Source of the DNA: Plasmopara viticola | Taxonomy: Eukaryota > Oomycota > Peronosporomycetes > Peronosporales > Peronosporaceae | Direction of reading: 5' to 3' | Length of the DNA stretch: 56,192 nt | Assembly (NCBI GenBank): GCA_001695595.3 | Contig: MBPM02000226.1 | Location: 1-56,192, forward strand | Shown here: positions 34,255 to 45,000 of the stretch, one piece after another | Layout of the letters: each line of letters opens with the position of its first letter | Position numbering within the stretch: the first letter of the stretch is position 1 | The notes under the pieces: generated by a model | The model's database searches: none | The model's input: only the letters and a program-made list of their open reading frames with translations | What the model was told of the DNA's origin: nothing | Made by a program: the position numbers and the translations under genes

Positions 34255-35127
34255 ATGACGAGCACTATCATTTTTAATCGGAATAACATTGTTTCGAATG
34301 GCTTGAACAATACATTTAGATTCAACTTTACTGGTTCAAGCGTGAATTTCAAAAATCAAGAAATTGCCCTATCGAGCCTGCAGATTTACAACTCTCAATT
34401 CAACATTAATGGAAGTTTATACAGCAACAACACGTTCAGTGTATTAGTTCCAACAGCGGCGACTTATCAATCGGTTTCGATCACGCTTCCGAATGGGTAC
34501 TATTCGTATGCAGATATATCAAACTACATCGAGTCTCAGTTAGTTAGTATCGGTGCATATTTGATTGATTCTCAAGGTAATAACGTTGTGTATATCGCTA
34601 TGAGAGAAAACGCAACGTACTATTCATGCGAAATCACTTGCTTAGCAACACCAACTTCTGTTCCTAGTGGATATTCACGTCCATCGACTGGATTATACTC
34701 ATTAACCGGAACTGGATTACCGACCGCTACTAATACTCCTCGAATCACTGTTTCAAACAACGGATTTTCCAATGTGATTGGATTCAGTCCAGCAACGTAC
34801 CCATCAAGCATTCAAACAACAAATCAAGTATTTTTGAGCAATATCTCTCCACAAGGTAATCCCGTCAGCAGTTATTTAATTCGTTCTAATCTTATTAACA
34901 ATCGGGTTAGCACACCACCTGATATTCTGACTTCGTTTAGTCCTCAAGGGACATCAATTGGTCAGTTGATCTCAATTCAGCCACCTGAATATCAGTGGCT
35001 CTCGATTAACGATGGAGCATACAGCAATATTACTCTGAGCATCGTCGATCAAGACTTTAATAATGTTAAATTTGAAGACTCCAATTCATTGATAATGCTA
35101 TTAATTCGTGATAGAAAGGCTCCATAG
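34255..35127 (+). CDS. Penton / minor capsid protein (copy 2), intact
   Basis: A 290-residue uninterrupted frame ending RDRKAP. It is the best-preserved form of the penton in this window and probably shows the true C-terminus. It differs from copy 1 by a few substitutions (for example Ala for Leu in SPATYP, Gly for Val in SPQGNP), which it shares with copy 3. Single-jelly-roll penton identity is inferred from size, gene order and strand-rich composition. Confidence 0.78.
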   Translation: MTSTIIFNRNNIVSNGLNNTFRFNFTGSSVNFKNQEIALSSLQIYNSQFNINGSLYSNNTFSVLVPTAATYQSVSITLPNGYYSYADISNYIESQLVSIGAYLIDSQGNNVVYIAMRENATYYSCEITCLATPTSVPSGYSRPSTGLYSLTGTGLPTATNTPRITVSNNGFSNVIGFSPATYPSSIQTTNQVFLSNISPQGNPVSSYLIRSNLINNRVSTPPDILTSFSPQGTSIGQLISIQPPEYQWLSINDGAYSNITLSIVDQDFNNVKFEDSNSLIMLLIRDRKAP

Positions 35128-35246
35128 GAGCCCAAGTTATTTTCAATAACTAAAACAATAATTGTAATATTATATAGAGCTGAGCTTAGAGAAACTTGTT
35201 CGAAAAGGTCCGCGATTTTTCGAACTTCGTTTTAATAGACTCGATA

Positions 35247-36793
35247 ATGTTTCCAAGTTTTAAATCTCTCCGCGATCGAAAAAATAAATTGAAGCAACTC
35301 GCTGAAGAGAACAGTGAGGAGCTTCAATTAGCACGCATAAAGAATGATCGATACAAACTAACGCAATGGGCTACTGATCTGGATCAAACGATAGATACTT
35401 CGACGCTTCAACAATTGCTAAGGAAAGTAGCGCCTTCCATGACGACTACCGGAATTCAAGCATCTCCAACAATGACAACAATGGGAATACAAGCAACGCC
35501 TTCTATGACAACGACGGGAATACAAGCAACCCCATCAATGACAACAATGGGGGTGCAAGCAGTACCGACGATGACTACAATCGATAGTCAATATGATTTA
35601 AAGGACATTGGTAATGAAGAAGACTCCTTGAGTGATATTGATGGCTCCCAGCGTACATACGACTTTGGAACTCAAGTTGAAGCTAATGATTTCAACTTTC
35701 AAAGGAATGCACGAGAAAAACTAATTGATCAATACACCATCAATCCAACTATTATCAAAAGAAAGGTCAATCCAATTCTAAATTCTGGCACTCCAGATAA
35801 AAACGTGTATATTGGAACAGACGGCAAACTATTCAATGTGAATAATGGTAAGTTAGCAAACAAGCCTCTAAATAAATATGATTGGGTTGCAACGTATGAT
35901 TACATATTGAATCTTATTGACATTGAGACAAAATATACTGCTATTGGCTCGACACATCAGTTTGGATTCAACATAGAGTCTGGAGCATACGAAATGCTTC
36001 GTGATATTTTGATGAACAATTCCTTTCCAGAAGGTACTAGATTACCGATTCCATATAAGAAGGGAAGAAACCAACAAGGTGGCTATATTCCAGTAAATGG
36101 AGGTTATCGAGTGAAGTTAATGGACGGAAACTTAAAAGTTTTTGATGGTGATCGAGTGAAAACCAACAGAGAAGTCTCATGGAAGCGACACTTGATATGT
36201 ACATCAAATTTTTGAAGCAAAATAACATCTCATTCAAGCAATCACCGATGTTCAAAAATCCTGATTCAAATACATATGCGAACAGTAATACCAATATTCA
36301 ACCAGTAGATCCAAATGACAAGGTTATATCAGATGGTAATAATCAAGTGAAAGATATTCTTATCAGATTATACAATGACAACCCTTGGTTAGCGGATGAG
36401 AAGGTATTTCTTGAAGGACCAAAGATAGGTAAGAAAACATATTACCTTGGTGAATACGCAGCAATCATGAGTAAGAAACAGAAGGAAATCAGTCCGTCTA
36501 TCAAGAGTCGTGTTGATAAAAATGCAAACTGGCTTGGAGCGCTAAACTACATTGTTGATACATACGCAGATCGCATTGTGTCGGAGGATATCAAAGTCAA
36601 ATCAGTTAATCCAAATCGTTTTCAAAGAGCTATCTCATTTGACGACTCCATGAGTGGTCTAGGTATTGGTATTCGAAAAGGGCGCCGAGGTATTCTAAAA
36701 CATGAATTTTATAAACTTCAAGGAGAGATTGGCTTAGGTAATGATAATCGGCGTTTAGAAAGAGAATTAAAATTGATTCGACGAGCTTTTTGA
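35247..36793 (+). pseudogene. Repeat-containing virion-type protein (copy 2)
   Basis: About 515 residues, interrupted only by a one-base deletion in a GGG run near 36180. It has a charged N-terminus and 11-residue repeats (PSMTTTGIQAT type, from 35433 to about 35590; four good units and a degenerate fifth). The central domain has KYDWVATYDYILNLID. The C-terminus is basic (GIRKGRRGILKHEF, then LERELKLIRRAF), perhaps for nucleic-acid binding. No known family is recognised. Because the break is a homopolymer indel, it might be a base-calling error. Confidence 0.65.
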
Positions 36794-36842
36794 TTGTGTT
36801 TAATATACCGGAACGGGAACAAAAGCTTCGCTTTAATATAAA

Positions 36843-37052
36843 ATGAATTCCAAAATTATAAAAGTACGATATCCAAACCTTAGCGGTAACTCAATCAAAT
36901 CAGCTGCTCATAGTAATCAAGAAAGATTATTGAAATCTCTCAATAGTTTACTGCTAAAAGAAAAGCTCCAAAATGTACGCTCAAAGGGAGCAGGAATAGA
37001 TACAGCAAGGGCTCCAACAAAAAATAAAAAAGCTAAGACGTTTGCACTCTAG
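36843..37052 (+). CDS. Small basic protein (copy 2)
   Basis: 69 residues, strongly basic at the C-terminus (RAPTKNKKAKTFAL), with an amphipathic central helix (ERLLKSLNSLLLKEKLQ). It is conserved with two or three substitutions at 54303-54512. Size, charge and place among virion genes suggest a DNA-condensing core protein. That role is inferred. Confidence 0.6.
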   Translation: MNSKIIKVRYPNLSGNSIKSAAHSNQERLLKSLNSLLLKEKLQNVRSKGAGIDTARAPTKNKKAKTFAL

Positions 37053-37103
37053 AGCTGATGGCTTCGAGTAAAAGTCAACATTTATTTAATTATTTTGAGA
37101 CTC

Positions 37104-37110
37104 TATATAT
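37104..37110 (+). promoter_or_regulatory. TATA-like box before the pVI/pX-like gene
   Basis: TATATAT about 30 bases before the ATG at 37140. It is conserved in copy 3 before 54600. Confidence 0.4.
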
Positions 37111-37139
37111 TTCAAGAAATATAGATAGTTTACGCAAAT

Positions 37140-37672
37140 ATGAACTCTTACGTTTCGGTCAGTTGTGGTGAGCTCACGGATGCTCAGAAAAAGAAGTTTC
37201 TAAAGACATTGAAGGTATCATTCACTGCTAGTCAAGTTAAAGGCTCTTCAAAGAAATTAGCACTTCACCCAGAAAACGCGAAAAAATGGAAAAAGGCTGC
37301 TCAAGTTGGTAAAGGAGTATCAATTATATTTTCACCAGGTGAAATCGCTGCTTCGTTAAATATGGACGGAGACGCTCTTACGGGGTCTGGAATGAGTGGA
37401 GGATCGTTATGGAGTGGATCAAAGATAAAGCATGGCCATGGCTAAAAGAAAATGTTTGGCCTGTAGTTAAACCACTGGTATCTGGTGTTGTTGATCAAGG
37501 CGCTCAAGCTCTTGGAGCCTATACTGGGCAGCCTGGTTTAGTAAACGCTGTTCGTGGCGAAGTAAAGAATTTAACGGGTGTTGGTGTCTGTAAAAAGGGA
37601 TCGCCTGAGATGAAAGCTAAGATGGCTAAACTACGCTCAATGCGTAAAACAGGCGGAAGCTTCAGGCTTTAG
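37140..37672 (+). pseudogene. pVI/pX-like minor virion protein, frameshifted (copy 2)
   Basis: Counterpart of the intact gene at 54600-55133. A one-base deletion near 37414 (GAGTGG for GAGTTGG) shifts the frame just after the MSGGS motif, splitting the basic N-terminal part from the amphipathic part. It ends at 37672, overlapping tail to tail by 36 bases the gene on the minus strand. Confidence 0.68.
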
Positions 37673-38113
37673 ACAATCACCAGTCCCGAATGAATTCGTC
37701 TGGGCTTCAGACCAATATCTACTCGTATATGGATGACACAAATCGTTTCTATCGTAGAGAAGTTTTCTATATTTTTTTTTGATTTCATCAAACGGAACAT
37801 TGAAGACATCCTCTAAGCGAGATTGGTACCGTCTATCAGCAATTAGATACTTGAATTTCATATACGGATTTATTTGAATCAATTGATGTTTGATGAGGTC
37901 GAATTCGTTTATCGTGTTAATCTGATTTTTAAATATTTGTAGTTCCTTGTTTTGTTCAGCGAGTATTCTGTTCTTCTTATGGATTATAGATAGTTCCTTC
38001 TTATACATTTTTATTTGGATGATGTTATGGTGTTGAGTGCAGTAATCACCCTTTTTTGCTTCTCGGGTACATTGCGTGTCTTTTTTGGTGATGAATTTAC
38101 ACATCATGTTCAT
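37637..38113 (-). CDS. Small protein with N-terminal CCCH-type zinc site (copy 2)
   Basis: 158 residues, intact. The N-terminus has C-K-F-I-T followed by [15 protein letters not shown], a Cys/Cys/Cys/His set that looks like a small zinc-binding module seen in some viral proteins. The rest is helical and basic, with a possible coiled coil ([17 protein letters not shown]). Its ATG overlaps the TGA of the integrase by four bases (ATGA, 38110-38113), suggesting coupled expression. The function is unknown; DNA binding is plausible. Confidence 0.6.
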   Translation of the reverse strand: MNMMCKFITKKDTQCTREAKKGDYCTQHHNIIQIKMYKKELSIIHKKNRILAEQNKELQIFKNQINTINEFDLIKHQLIQINPYMKFKYLIADRRYQSRLEDVFNVPFDEIKKKYRKLLYDRNDLCHPYTSRYWSEAQTNSFGTGDCLKPEASACFTH

Positions 38114-39207
38114 CTATATTTAGACCAATATTGTTTCTCTAGTGATGACATTCTGTTCTTATTAATCAAACGGAGGTTATTTTCAGGTTCCCAAGTGTTG
38201 AAGCTGTCGTCATATCCAACCCATTTGACCAAATATTTATGCTTACCATTCTTTAGTGTTTTATGATCAACAATCTTCTCAGCCTCCCATATTTGATTAT
38301 TTTTGATTGGTGCATCAGTTCTCTCTGCTTTTACAATTTTCAAGTCATTAACTGGTTTGTATAGGACATGATTATTCTTTGATTTAATACGCATCTTTAA
38401 TCCATCTAATCCAATTACTTCGTACACGGCTTTTGAAAATCTCGCACCTTCTTTTTCAAATGGCTTCGGATTCAAGCGATAACGTACAATAGAACCAGTT
38501 GGAATGCCTTTTTGTACTTGCTTAACCACTCGTTTATTGTGTTCAATCTCGTCAAAATAACCCTCCCTTCCATTTCATTTGGTGTAGCGTTTATGGATGA
38601 ATGAGTGGTATCGTTGTAGTTAGATATAGCATCATTCAGAAGTTTTTGTGTAAGCTTCTTAAATCCCATAGTATCCTGCATCTTTGTTAGTCTTGCCTTT
38701 ATCGTTCGAATAAAGCGATCTATCTTTCCAAGCACTGTATGATCTCCTGGAATAGAATTCGCATGAATGATTGAATTTTTATCAAAAAACTTTTCGACTG
38801 TTTGATTGTGAATTCAGATCAGATCCATTGTCTGACATCAACGCAGACACTTTATGCTCTGTAATGAATTGATCAATGGCTTTTTGAACTGTATCTGCTT
38901 TTTTATTTTGTAACACTTTTGCATATCCAATGCGACTGTTGATATTAACCGTTATCAATATTGGTTGCTTTTGCCAAAACGCAAGATCCATTTGCCATTC
39001 GTTTGGATTGTTGCTTGTGATTTTGAATTCAGGATACTTTTTGTTTTGAATTGAATGCTGTTGAATGCTACTTTGTGTCTTATACCATTCTTTGACTTGT
39101 TTTAACGTTATAGTTTTATTAGTTGCTTTTGCTTTTTGGTACAGCTTAGTTGCACCTATGAATCCCGTTTTTGGATCATAATAAAGTTGAGTAAGCAGAG
39201 AGTCCAT
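38110..39207 (-). pseudogene. Polinton integrase with chromodomain (copy 2)
   Basis: Retroviral-type (rve) integrase that would insert the element. The start at 39207 opens LYYDPKTGFIGATKLYQKA, the usual Polinton N-terminus. The first catalytic Asp is in WQMDLAF (about 38995) and the second in SDNGS (about 38830). The third acidic position lies in GKIDRFIRTIK (about 38715), where classical integrases have Glu before RF. The C-terminus carries a chromodomain ([20 protein letters not shown], then [17 protein letters not shown]). Frame breaks occur near 38815 (a GATCT duplication plus an indel) and near 38550. The frame ends at 38110. Confidence 0.85.
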
Positions 39208-39225
39208 TTTCGAAGCTTGCTTATA

Positions 39226-42200
39226 CTAACGGAAAGATATGTTTCTTGTGAAATTCAATCGCTTTGAAACGTTTTGCGATTTCGTGTCTATAATGATTGA
39301 ACACAGCTTACTCAAATCAAACGACATACGCTCTCCGTTATAGAGTTTCAAGTATGTTTCATACGTATTTGTTTCAAGTCGTTTACCAGGGATACCTTTC
39401 ATACGAATATGCATTCCCTGAACGTCATAACCATCGCAAGCAAGAATGTCCAAATAACTCTTCTTACCAAGGAAGATAGACTCCTTAGCATAGATATTAC
39501 CTTTTGATCCTTCAAGCTCAAAATCAACATGGAACTGACCCATCTGTTTACCAATTAGCTCTTTGTTGTATTTAAGCTTAAAAGCATCTGAAAGTCGTTG
39601 AACGCCATCATAATCTATGTGCATACTGTCAGTGTCCTGATACCAGATTTTTGCGTCGATGTCCTCCGCGAGACACATAACTCGGTTCATAATGTGTTTA
39701 CTAAAATCGAGTACTTGAATGCCTAGATGAACAGGACTAAAGTGTTGTGTCAATGCCTTATGTTCTTTGAATAATGACAGCTTATCGTTGATAGGTGTTC
39801 TCGAAATCATTTTATGAATATTTTTGCAAGTGTATTCCTGAATCTTTTGTTGACCTCCACTTACAAGTACCTTCTGTTTTACGATTGGCTTCATAAGTAA
39901 TTTTCCATACGAGCTGTTCATCATTAGTTTAATAACATTTTGCAGAGCATTACCTTCTGCTTTATATTGAAGTCGTGCGTTGAACATCTTTCTGATGGTT
40001 TAAATAATTTGATCATTGAACCCCTCGTTCCAGTAAAGACCTTCAATTACCGAATATGTTGCATCCTGAAATTCTACAATGTCTTCAAGCGATTGCTTAC
40101 CAACAATAAATTCTCTATCAACAATATCATTACTAAAATTGCGACTGCCGTTATCATAATAACTAAGTGATGGAAAGTGTCTCTTCGTACCAATAGAATC
40201 GATTCGAATACGAGCTACATAATAGTCAGCATCTGATGGAATGCTATTTTTGAATAGTTTCGGTTTACCACGAGTATAACCAGGTATTTCAACCATAGCA
40301 GATGGGTATAGACTAACAGCATCGAAATCAGCAAGCTTATGTCTGATATGATGCTTTTGATTATCACGAGTCATTACTCTACCTCCGACCGTAGCTTCAC
40401 GCATAAAGCCAAGTAATACTGAATTCATCTCATAGCAACCATCAAAGCATTTTTCGTTGTGTTGGTATGCGATTGATAGAGACGACACACTTAGGAAACA
40501 ATATACGTCTAGATTGTACTCTGTGTGTACCATTCGTCTAAATGCCTCGAAACATACCTTCAATACATCTACATCTCTATTACAGTAATGGGTTGCATAC
40601 ATCTCACAATCGAATGTGTTGTTAATGATAGCGCCGATCTGTGATGCATTTTTAATTAGAGTGTCTTTATCACTATAAGAGTCTAAGTATTCAAGCGGCC
40701 ATTTGGATTTATAGTTATGTTCGTTAATCAATTCGTGTGGGAAGCACTCTTTCTCTATTCCTAAATGTTTAGTTGCGCTTTTGAACATCTCAGGTAGTTT
40801 TTCCAGTTTGACTGCGAGGAAACTCATAGTATCTTTGATGACAATATCATGCCCTCTATAAAAACCAGTTGCTTGTTTTAGTTTAGTGACTTGATCAATT
40901 AAATTAGATTATTTTGAGTCGTAGGTCAGATACTTTAATATGAAACGAGAATCGAATCCAGCATTATGCGCCCAAAGAAGATTACAAGTATGACATGGAA
41001 GCTCATCAAGGAATTTAACTACACAATCGAATCCATATATGTTTTTTGTCTGACTGAAATTTGGAATAGGAAACTTATTAATAGTAGTATCCACACTTGC
41101 AATGCAATATGACACGGCATAAGGAATGTGTTTACCATCCTTAACAAGTGTTTCGAAATCGAAATAAACAATATTGTATTTTGTTTCTTCTACAAACTTT
41201 CTTTGATGTTCAATGTACTTTCTGAATGGTGCATAACCGAGATTTAGCTCTTTACCTTCTACACGTCCGATTTCTCTAAAATTACTATCACCAAAATCTT
41301 CATCAATTAACTCTCTAACCTCTTGATACTTGTTATTGAGTAGCATAGGAACATTTCGTTGAGTAATCGTTTCCAAATGTGTATCGCGATAATGATATAG
41401 ATAACTGATAACCTCATAGCTATCAAGAAATTTATTTGTTTGTTGTTGAATGAAGCCTTTCCATTTTTAACAATAAAATCAGTTCGTTTATGTTGATCTA
41501 CTAATTCAGGATGATTGAGAGCTGCTTTAGTAATATTAGTTTGTTTAATAGCAAATAGATGCTCTCCAACAGATCCTAATTTGATAACATTAGAGCTTTT
41601 AATACCATATAGAGAAATGTTATTATCAGCTCGACCTGTATCTTTGTTTGGATAGTATTGTTTAACTGAGATGTATAGATTAAAAGCATTAGCAGTCTTG
41701 CGAATGAAATCAACAGTGGCACCTGATTTAAACATTGACTGTGAGATTTGCTTAACAATTGTAGCATCTACACCTGCTTGCATCAAAGCATATAAGAAAC
41801 AAGGAGTTTCTCTGTCATCATTATTTTCAGAGCATTGTGTGTATACTTGATATGCTTCCAGATTGTAATCTGCTTTGGTTAGATAACGAAAGAAATTCTT
41901 TCTCTCAGAACGAGAGCGTTTTGGATTATTTAACCATTCAACTTCTACTGATGTAGTTGGTAGTACTTCTAAATCTACATCTGCTCCAGAGCTGTATTGG
42001 TTCTCTTCATTGATAAATAGATTGTTGATGTTAATTAATCGATCTTGTACGTGATATGATTTGACAACATCACCTTTCGAATCCTTAAAGTTAATTAAGA
42101 GTTTCTTATCAGCAGGTGCTACAATATCCTTTCTAATACGGTTGAATCGATTTAGTTGCATTTCAACTTTACGCGATGTAGTATTGATAGATTTTAAAGC

Positions 42201-42398
42201 AGCATTGTCATTGTTAGCCTTGAAAGTTCTAATTGACTTAATGATGGTCTTAGCTTTGGACTGCTTGAAAGCATTGACTGCTTTTTCCATAACATTTGTT
42301 GTAGACGTCCATTTAACATTTAAATTGTGTTTCTTGGCAAACTTATATAGCTCACTTCGGTTCTTTTGTGATTTCTTAAGAGCATTCGAGACTGGCAT
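39226..42398 (-). pseudogene. Protein-primed family B DNA polymerase (copy 2)
   Basis: About 1,057 codons, reading from 42398 to 39226 just upstream of the integrase. The N-terminal third is not polymerase: it contains ETPCFLYALMQAG and a later GEHLFAIKQ, a Cys/His pair that could be an OTU-like protease remnant. Exonuclease motifs follow: VYFDFETL (Exo I, about 41160), AHNAGFDSRF (Exo II) and YCNRDVDVLK (Exo III). Polymerase motifs are DFDAVSLYPSAM (motif A, about 40296-40331), KLMMNSSYGKL (motif B, about 39925) and WYQDTDSMHI (motif C, about 39612-39645). A frameshift near 41430 and in-frame stops at 40909 and 40000 inactivate it. Family members replicate linear DNA from a terminal protein. 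Confidence 0.88.
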
Positions 42399-42501
42399 TT
42401 TGAAAATGTCTTTGTATACTAAATAAATTGTAGTTCAAGATAACAATGTCTTTGTATATATTGTGATTAATATTGTTTTCAAACAAAAAAATATTGTTTC
42501 A

Positions 42502-42690
42502 TTATTGTTGGATAGTGTTTTGTTTTTCTAGTTTATCAGCCTTGTATTTTTCTTTCCTGTCTTCCCTATGTGCTCGATCATATTCTCTTTGTTTCTGTAG
42601 AAGTTTTTCTCTATGCTTTTCATAGTATCGCTTCTTCGCTGCAGTGATTGACGCCTTGTTGCGTTCGTAGGATTCTTTAGTATAAACCAT
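42502..42690 (-). CDS. Small highly charged helical protein
   Basis: 62 residues, almost all Lys, Arg, Glu and Tyr (YYEKHREKLLQKQREYDRAH), predicted to be one long helix. It is the last gene before the right TIR and reads toward the interior. Short basic proteins of this kind are common in large DNA viruses and Polinton-like elements, possibly as DNA-binding factors. There is no firm assignment. Confidence 0.45.
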   Translation of the reverse strand: MVYTKESYERNKASITAAKKRYYEKHREKLLQKQREYDRAHREDRKEKYKADKLEKQNTIQQ

Positions 42691-42737
42691 TTTTATCTTG
42701 TTATACTATTGTACTTTTTTCTTAAGATAGAATGATG

Positions 42738-43133
42738 TTTATTTATTTGTTTCTAACCAGTTTTTATGTTTTGCTCTCTTCAAATGTTGTTTACCAGCAC
42801 AATCACAACTGATTTTTTTATTTTGTTTATCTTTATTCATTTCAAAATACATCTTTGTCTAAAGAGGATATTATCGTTACTCTAAGTGCTTCAGGTTAAT
42901 AGAAATGTTGATTTGTCTGTGAGGGTAATGATGGAAGGTTTAGAGGTGTGTTTTTTATATAGGGATGTGATTAATGCTTACGGGTAATTGGGTTGATGAT
43001 TTTTCTGTGGGTTAAGGATGATGGGTTTAGATAGTAGTTCTTATATAGGATAGAGATTTAGCTGTGGGAGAAACATGAAGGTTAAAGCGGCAGTTTGGGC
43101 CGAAGGCACGAATGCCGCTTTAAGGTATATACA
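42738..43133 (-). repeat. Right terminal inverted repeat of the Polinton
   Basis: Inverted copy of the left TIR. The tip hairpin arms lie at 43083-43092 and 43113-43122. The inner limit is approximate because similarity fades into A/T-rich sequence. Confidence 0.88.
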
Positions 43134-43139
43134 GACAGA
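43134..43139. repeat. Target-site duplication GACAGA, right
   Basis: Second copy of the 6-bp duplication, directly after the right TIR and directly continuous with the RNase H codons for RRSVSG. Confidence 0.88.
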
Positions 43140-43545
43140 CGCTCGGTCTCGGGAATTATGGTCATGATTGCGAGCGCACCAGTGGTGTTTAAGTCGAAGT
43201 ACCAGCTGACAGTTGCGCTGAGCTCAGCAGAAGCTGAGTATATGGCTCTCAGTTTATACACACAAGAACTTCTTTGGACGCGGGCAATGCGAAAGGACAT
43301 GGGTCATGAGCAAGTTGGCCAATAACGCCGGGTACCATGCTAGAACGAAGCATGTGGACATCAAGCACCACTTTATTCGTAAGAACGTGCAAGAAGGACT
43401 GTTGAAGATCGAACATATCGACACTAAGAGTGAGCTTGCAGATATGCTGACGAAGGCAGTTGGAACCAAGATGCTGAAGTATTTGCGCGAAGCATCCGGA
43501 ATCAAGACCAAGTTAGCACCAAAGGACACACAGCATCAGCGGTGA
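43134..43545 (+). pseudogene. Copia RNase H, 3' part
   Basis: Continues the RNase H domain interrupted at 5549: DRRSVSGIM follows GSNTDD in the proper order. Further motifs are ALSSAEAEYMALS (about 43215-43253) and TKHVDIKHHFIR (about 43345-43380), the usual C-terminal end of Copia polyproteins. A frameshift or small deletion between about 43300 and 43325 separates the two stretches. The stop lies at 43543-43545, just before the 3' LTR. Confidence 0.88.
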
Positions 43546-43552
43546 GTGGGAG

Positions 43553-43697
43553 TGTTACAATTACACCGCTGAATGCATGTTGAACAGGTGGATGGCTTCA
43601 CAGTAATTACAATTACGTCACAGTTAGTAATTACATATGGTAGTCGTTCATTGGTCAAGATAAATATGTTCACTTCGATTTTACTTTCTACTTAACA
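43553..43697 (+). repeat. 3' LTR of the Copia element
   Basis: A 145-bp TGTTA...TAACA repeat matching 1790-1935. A purine-rich stretch (GGTGAGTGGGAG) immediately before it is a plausible polypurine tract. Confidence 0.88.
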
Positions 43698-45000
43698 AGT
43701 ATACCCATTTGCATCACGATACGCAAACGGCCAAATCAATCGACAATCCTGCTTGGTCACAGAGGTGGGAGTCGCGATTTGGTTGCACAAAAAACCGAAA
43801 AAGTCAGCGCGCATCGGAAGTCGTAGTCATTAGGATGCTCTAATAGACATTTTTTAATGGATGTGACGGAGTCAACTGCGTCGATAAACCCAGCGCCTAA
43901 GACGAATATCCTAATAAGACCAAAATAGTCAACGGTGTGCGTTAAGATATTCATATGGAGAAAGGAGAGACTCTTCAATTTCAAAGCTGAAAAGCCAGTG
44001 GTCATGTTTTTTGCTTTATTTCGGTCGAACCAACAGAGAAAGGCTCTGATCTTCTCGAAGCTCGTTAATAGAGCACGCAAATGTGCAATCCTGCATAATA
44101 CCTCAGCCAAAGCGGCTTTCCACTTGATATTAGTCAAAGCATCAGTGGAGGCAAGTCGTTTTGCCACTTAACCCTGTTTTACGTGTGTAATCACGCTTAT
44201 TTGCACACCAACAGGGTAGTACAAGCTGATGGACTACTTCTAGAAGTTGTGAGCTTTTCTGAATCATTTTAAATTATGAAGTGGCCATCTTCTTGATGAA
44301 AGATTGCACACGGGCGCAGTCTGCTTAGTGCAAGCTCGATTTATTTCAAGAAGGCCTTCTATTGATATATTATGCCGAGATAAACTTCAGTCGGCATGAG
44401 TAGGAAAAATCTTGCAAAGCCAGATCCCGTCAAATCCATAGGTCTTGGCTATGCCGAGGAGGCGAAGCTGGGTGTTCAGGCCATGGGACAGCGTATGGCC
44501 ATCTGTGGCAAGAAGTCAAAACATAACGGATAATCAGCTGTCTTGGATACTGTGGAGAAACAGCAGCGCGGGTGGCTTGCTGGGGAAGAACTACGGATAC
44601 CCAGCTTACGCAATTGAGCGACTTGCTCGCTACTATGGGCAGCAGGAAAGAGTACAAAAGCAGCCGCCTCTTTAGGCTCATAGTAGCCAGAAAGTCGCTC
44701 CAAACGTGTAATTGTTTATCCGACAGATGCGAGAAGTTGATCCTGGAGCTCAATCTACTTGCCATAGAATACACTTTACAGACAAACTCTTTGCATCCAA
44801 ACATCATCCGTCTTCACTCTACTCTGCCTCTATATCTATACACGTCCTACATATAGAGTATCAATTTCCATATCCTTTCAAATACCTCAGCTTGTAAGCC
44901 GATAGAAATACCGGTAGTTTCTACCATTACTCTAAAACGATTGGTAGATCAACCGGTTTCTGGAGCAAGTTTTGGTATCCAATATGAGAAATCCAACACT
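43698..45000. other. Right flank of Copia up to the COX20-like gene
   Basis: No gene is established. A 136-codon open stretch runs on the minus strand (43757-44167), and a short plus-strand stretch begins at 44396 (MSRKNLAKPDPVKSIG). Neither shows a motif I know. The minus-strand stretch stops about 60 bases from the Copia LTR and could be a remnant of a gene disturbed by the insertion. Confidence 0.4.

Larger units (their letters stand above)
5550..43133 (+). mobile_element. Polinton/Maverick locus, rearranged composite
   Basis: Bounded by inverted repeats of about 395 bp and a 6-bp target duplication. It carries the Polinton hallmark genes: chromodomain integrase, protein-primed DNA polymerase B, adenain-like protease, packaging ATPase, penton and double-jelly-roll major capsid protein. 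At 37.6 kb it is about twice the usual 15-20 kb. It consists of a left part (copy 1, to 17537), 11,838 bp of unrelated DNA, and copy 2 (29376 on), which repeats 10631-17537 before running to the right end. Left part plus the unduplicated right part would make about 18.9 kb, a normal size. The copies carry numerous independent mutations. Confidence 0.85.
1790..43697 (+). mobile_element. Ty1/Copia LTR retrotransposon, split by a Polinton
   Basis: Two direct repeats of about 145 bp, each beginning TGTTA and ending TAACA, bound this element. The short sequence AGTA lies just outside both (before 1790 and after 43697), consistent with a 4-5 bp target duplication. Between the LTRs lie decayed gag, integrase, reverse transcriptase and RNase H in the Copia order (integrase before RT). 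Without the 37.6 kb insert the element is about 4.3 kb. The LTRs differ at scattered sites and the coding region has many stops and frameshifts, so the element is old and cannot act autonomously. Confidence 0.9.

Noticed and set aside
43083..43122. Terminal hairpin taken as a transcription terminator
   Set aside because: It lies at the very tip of both TIRs with no gene ending there, so an end-structure role is more sensible.
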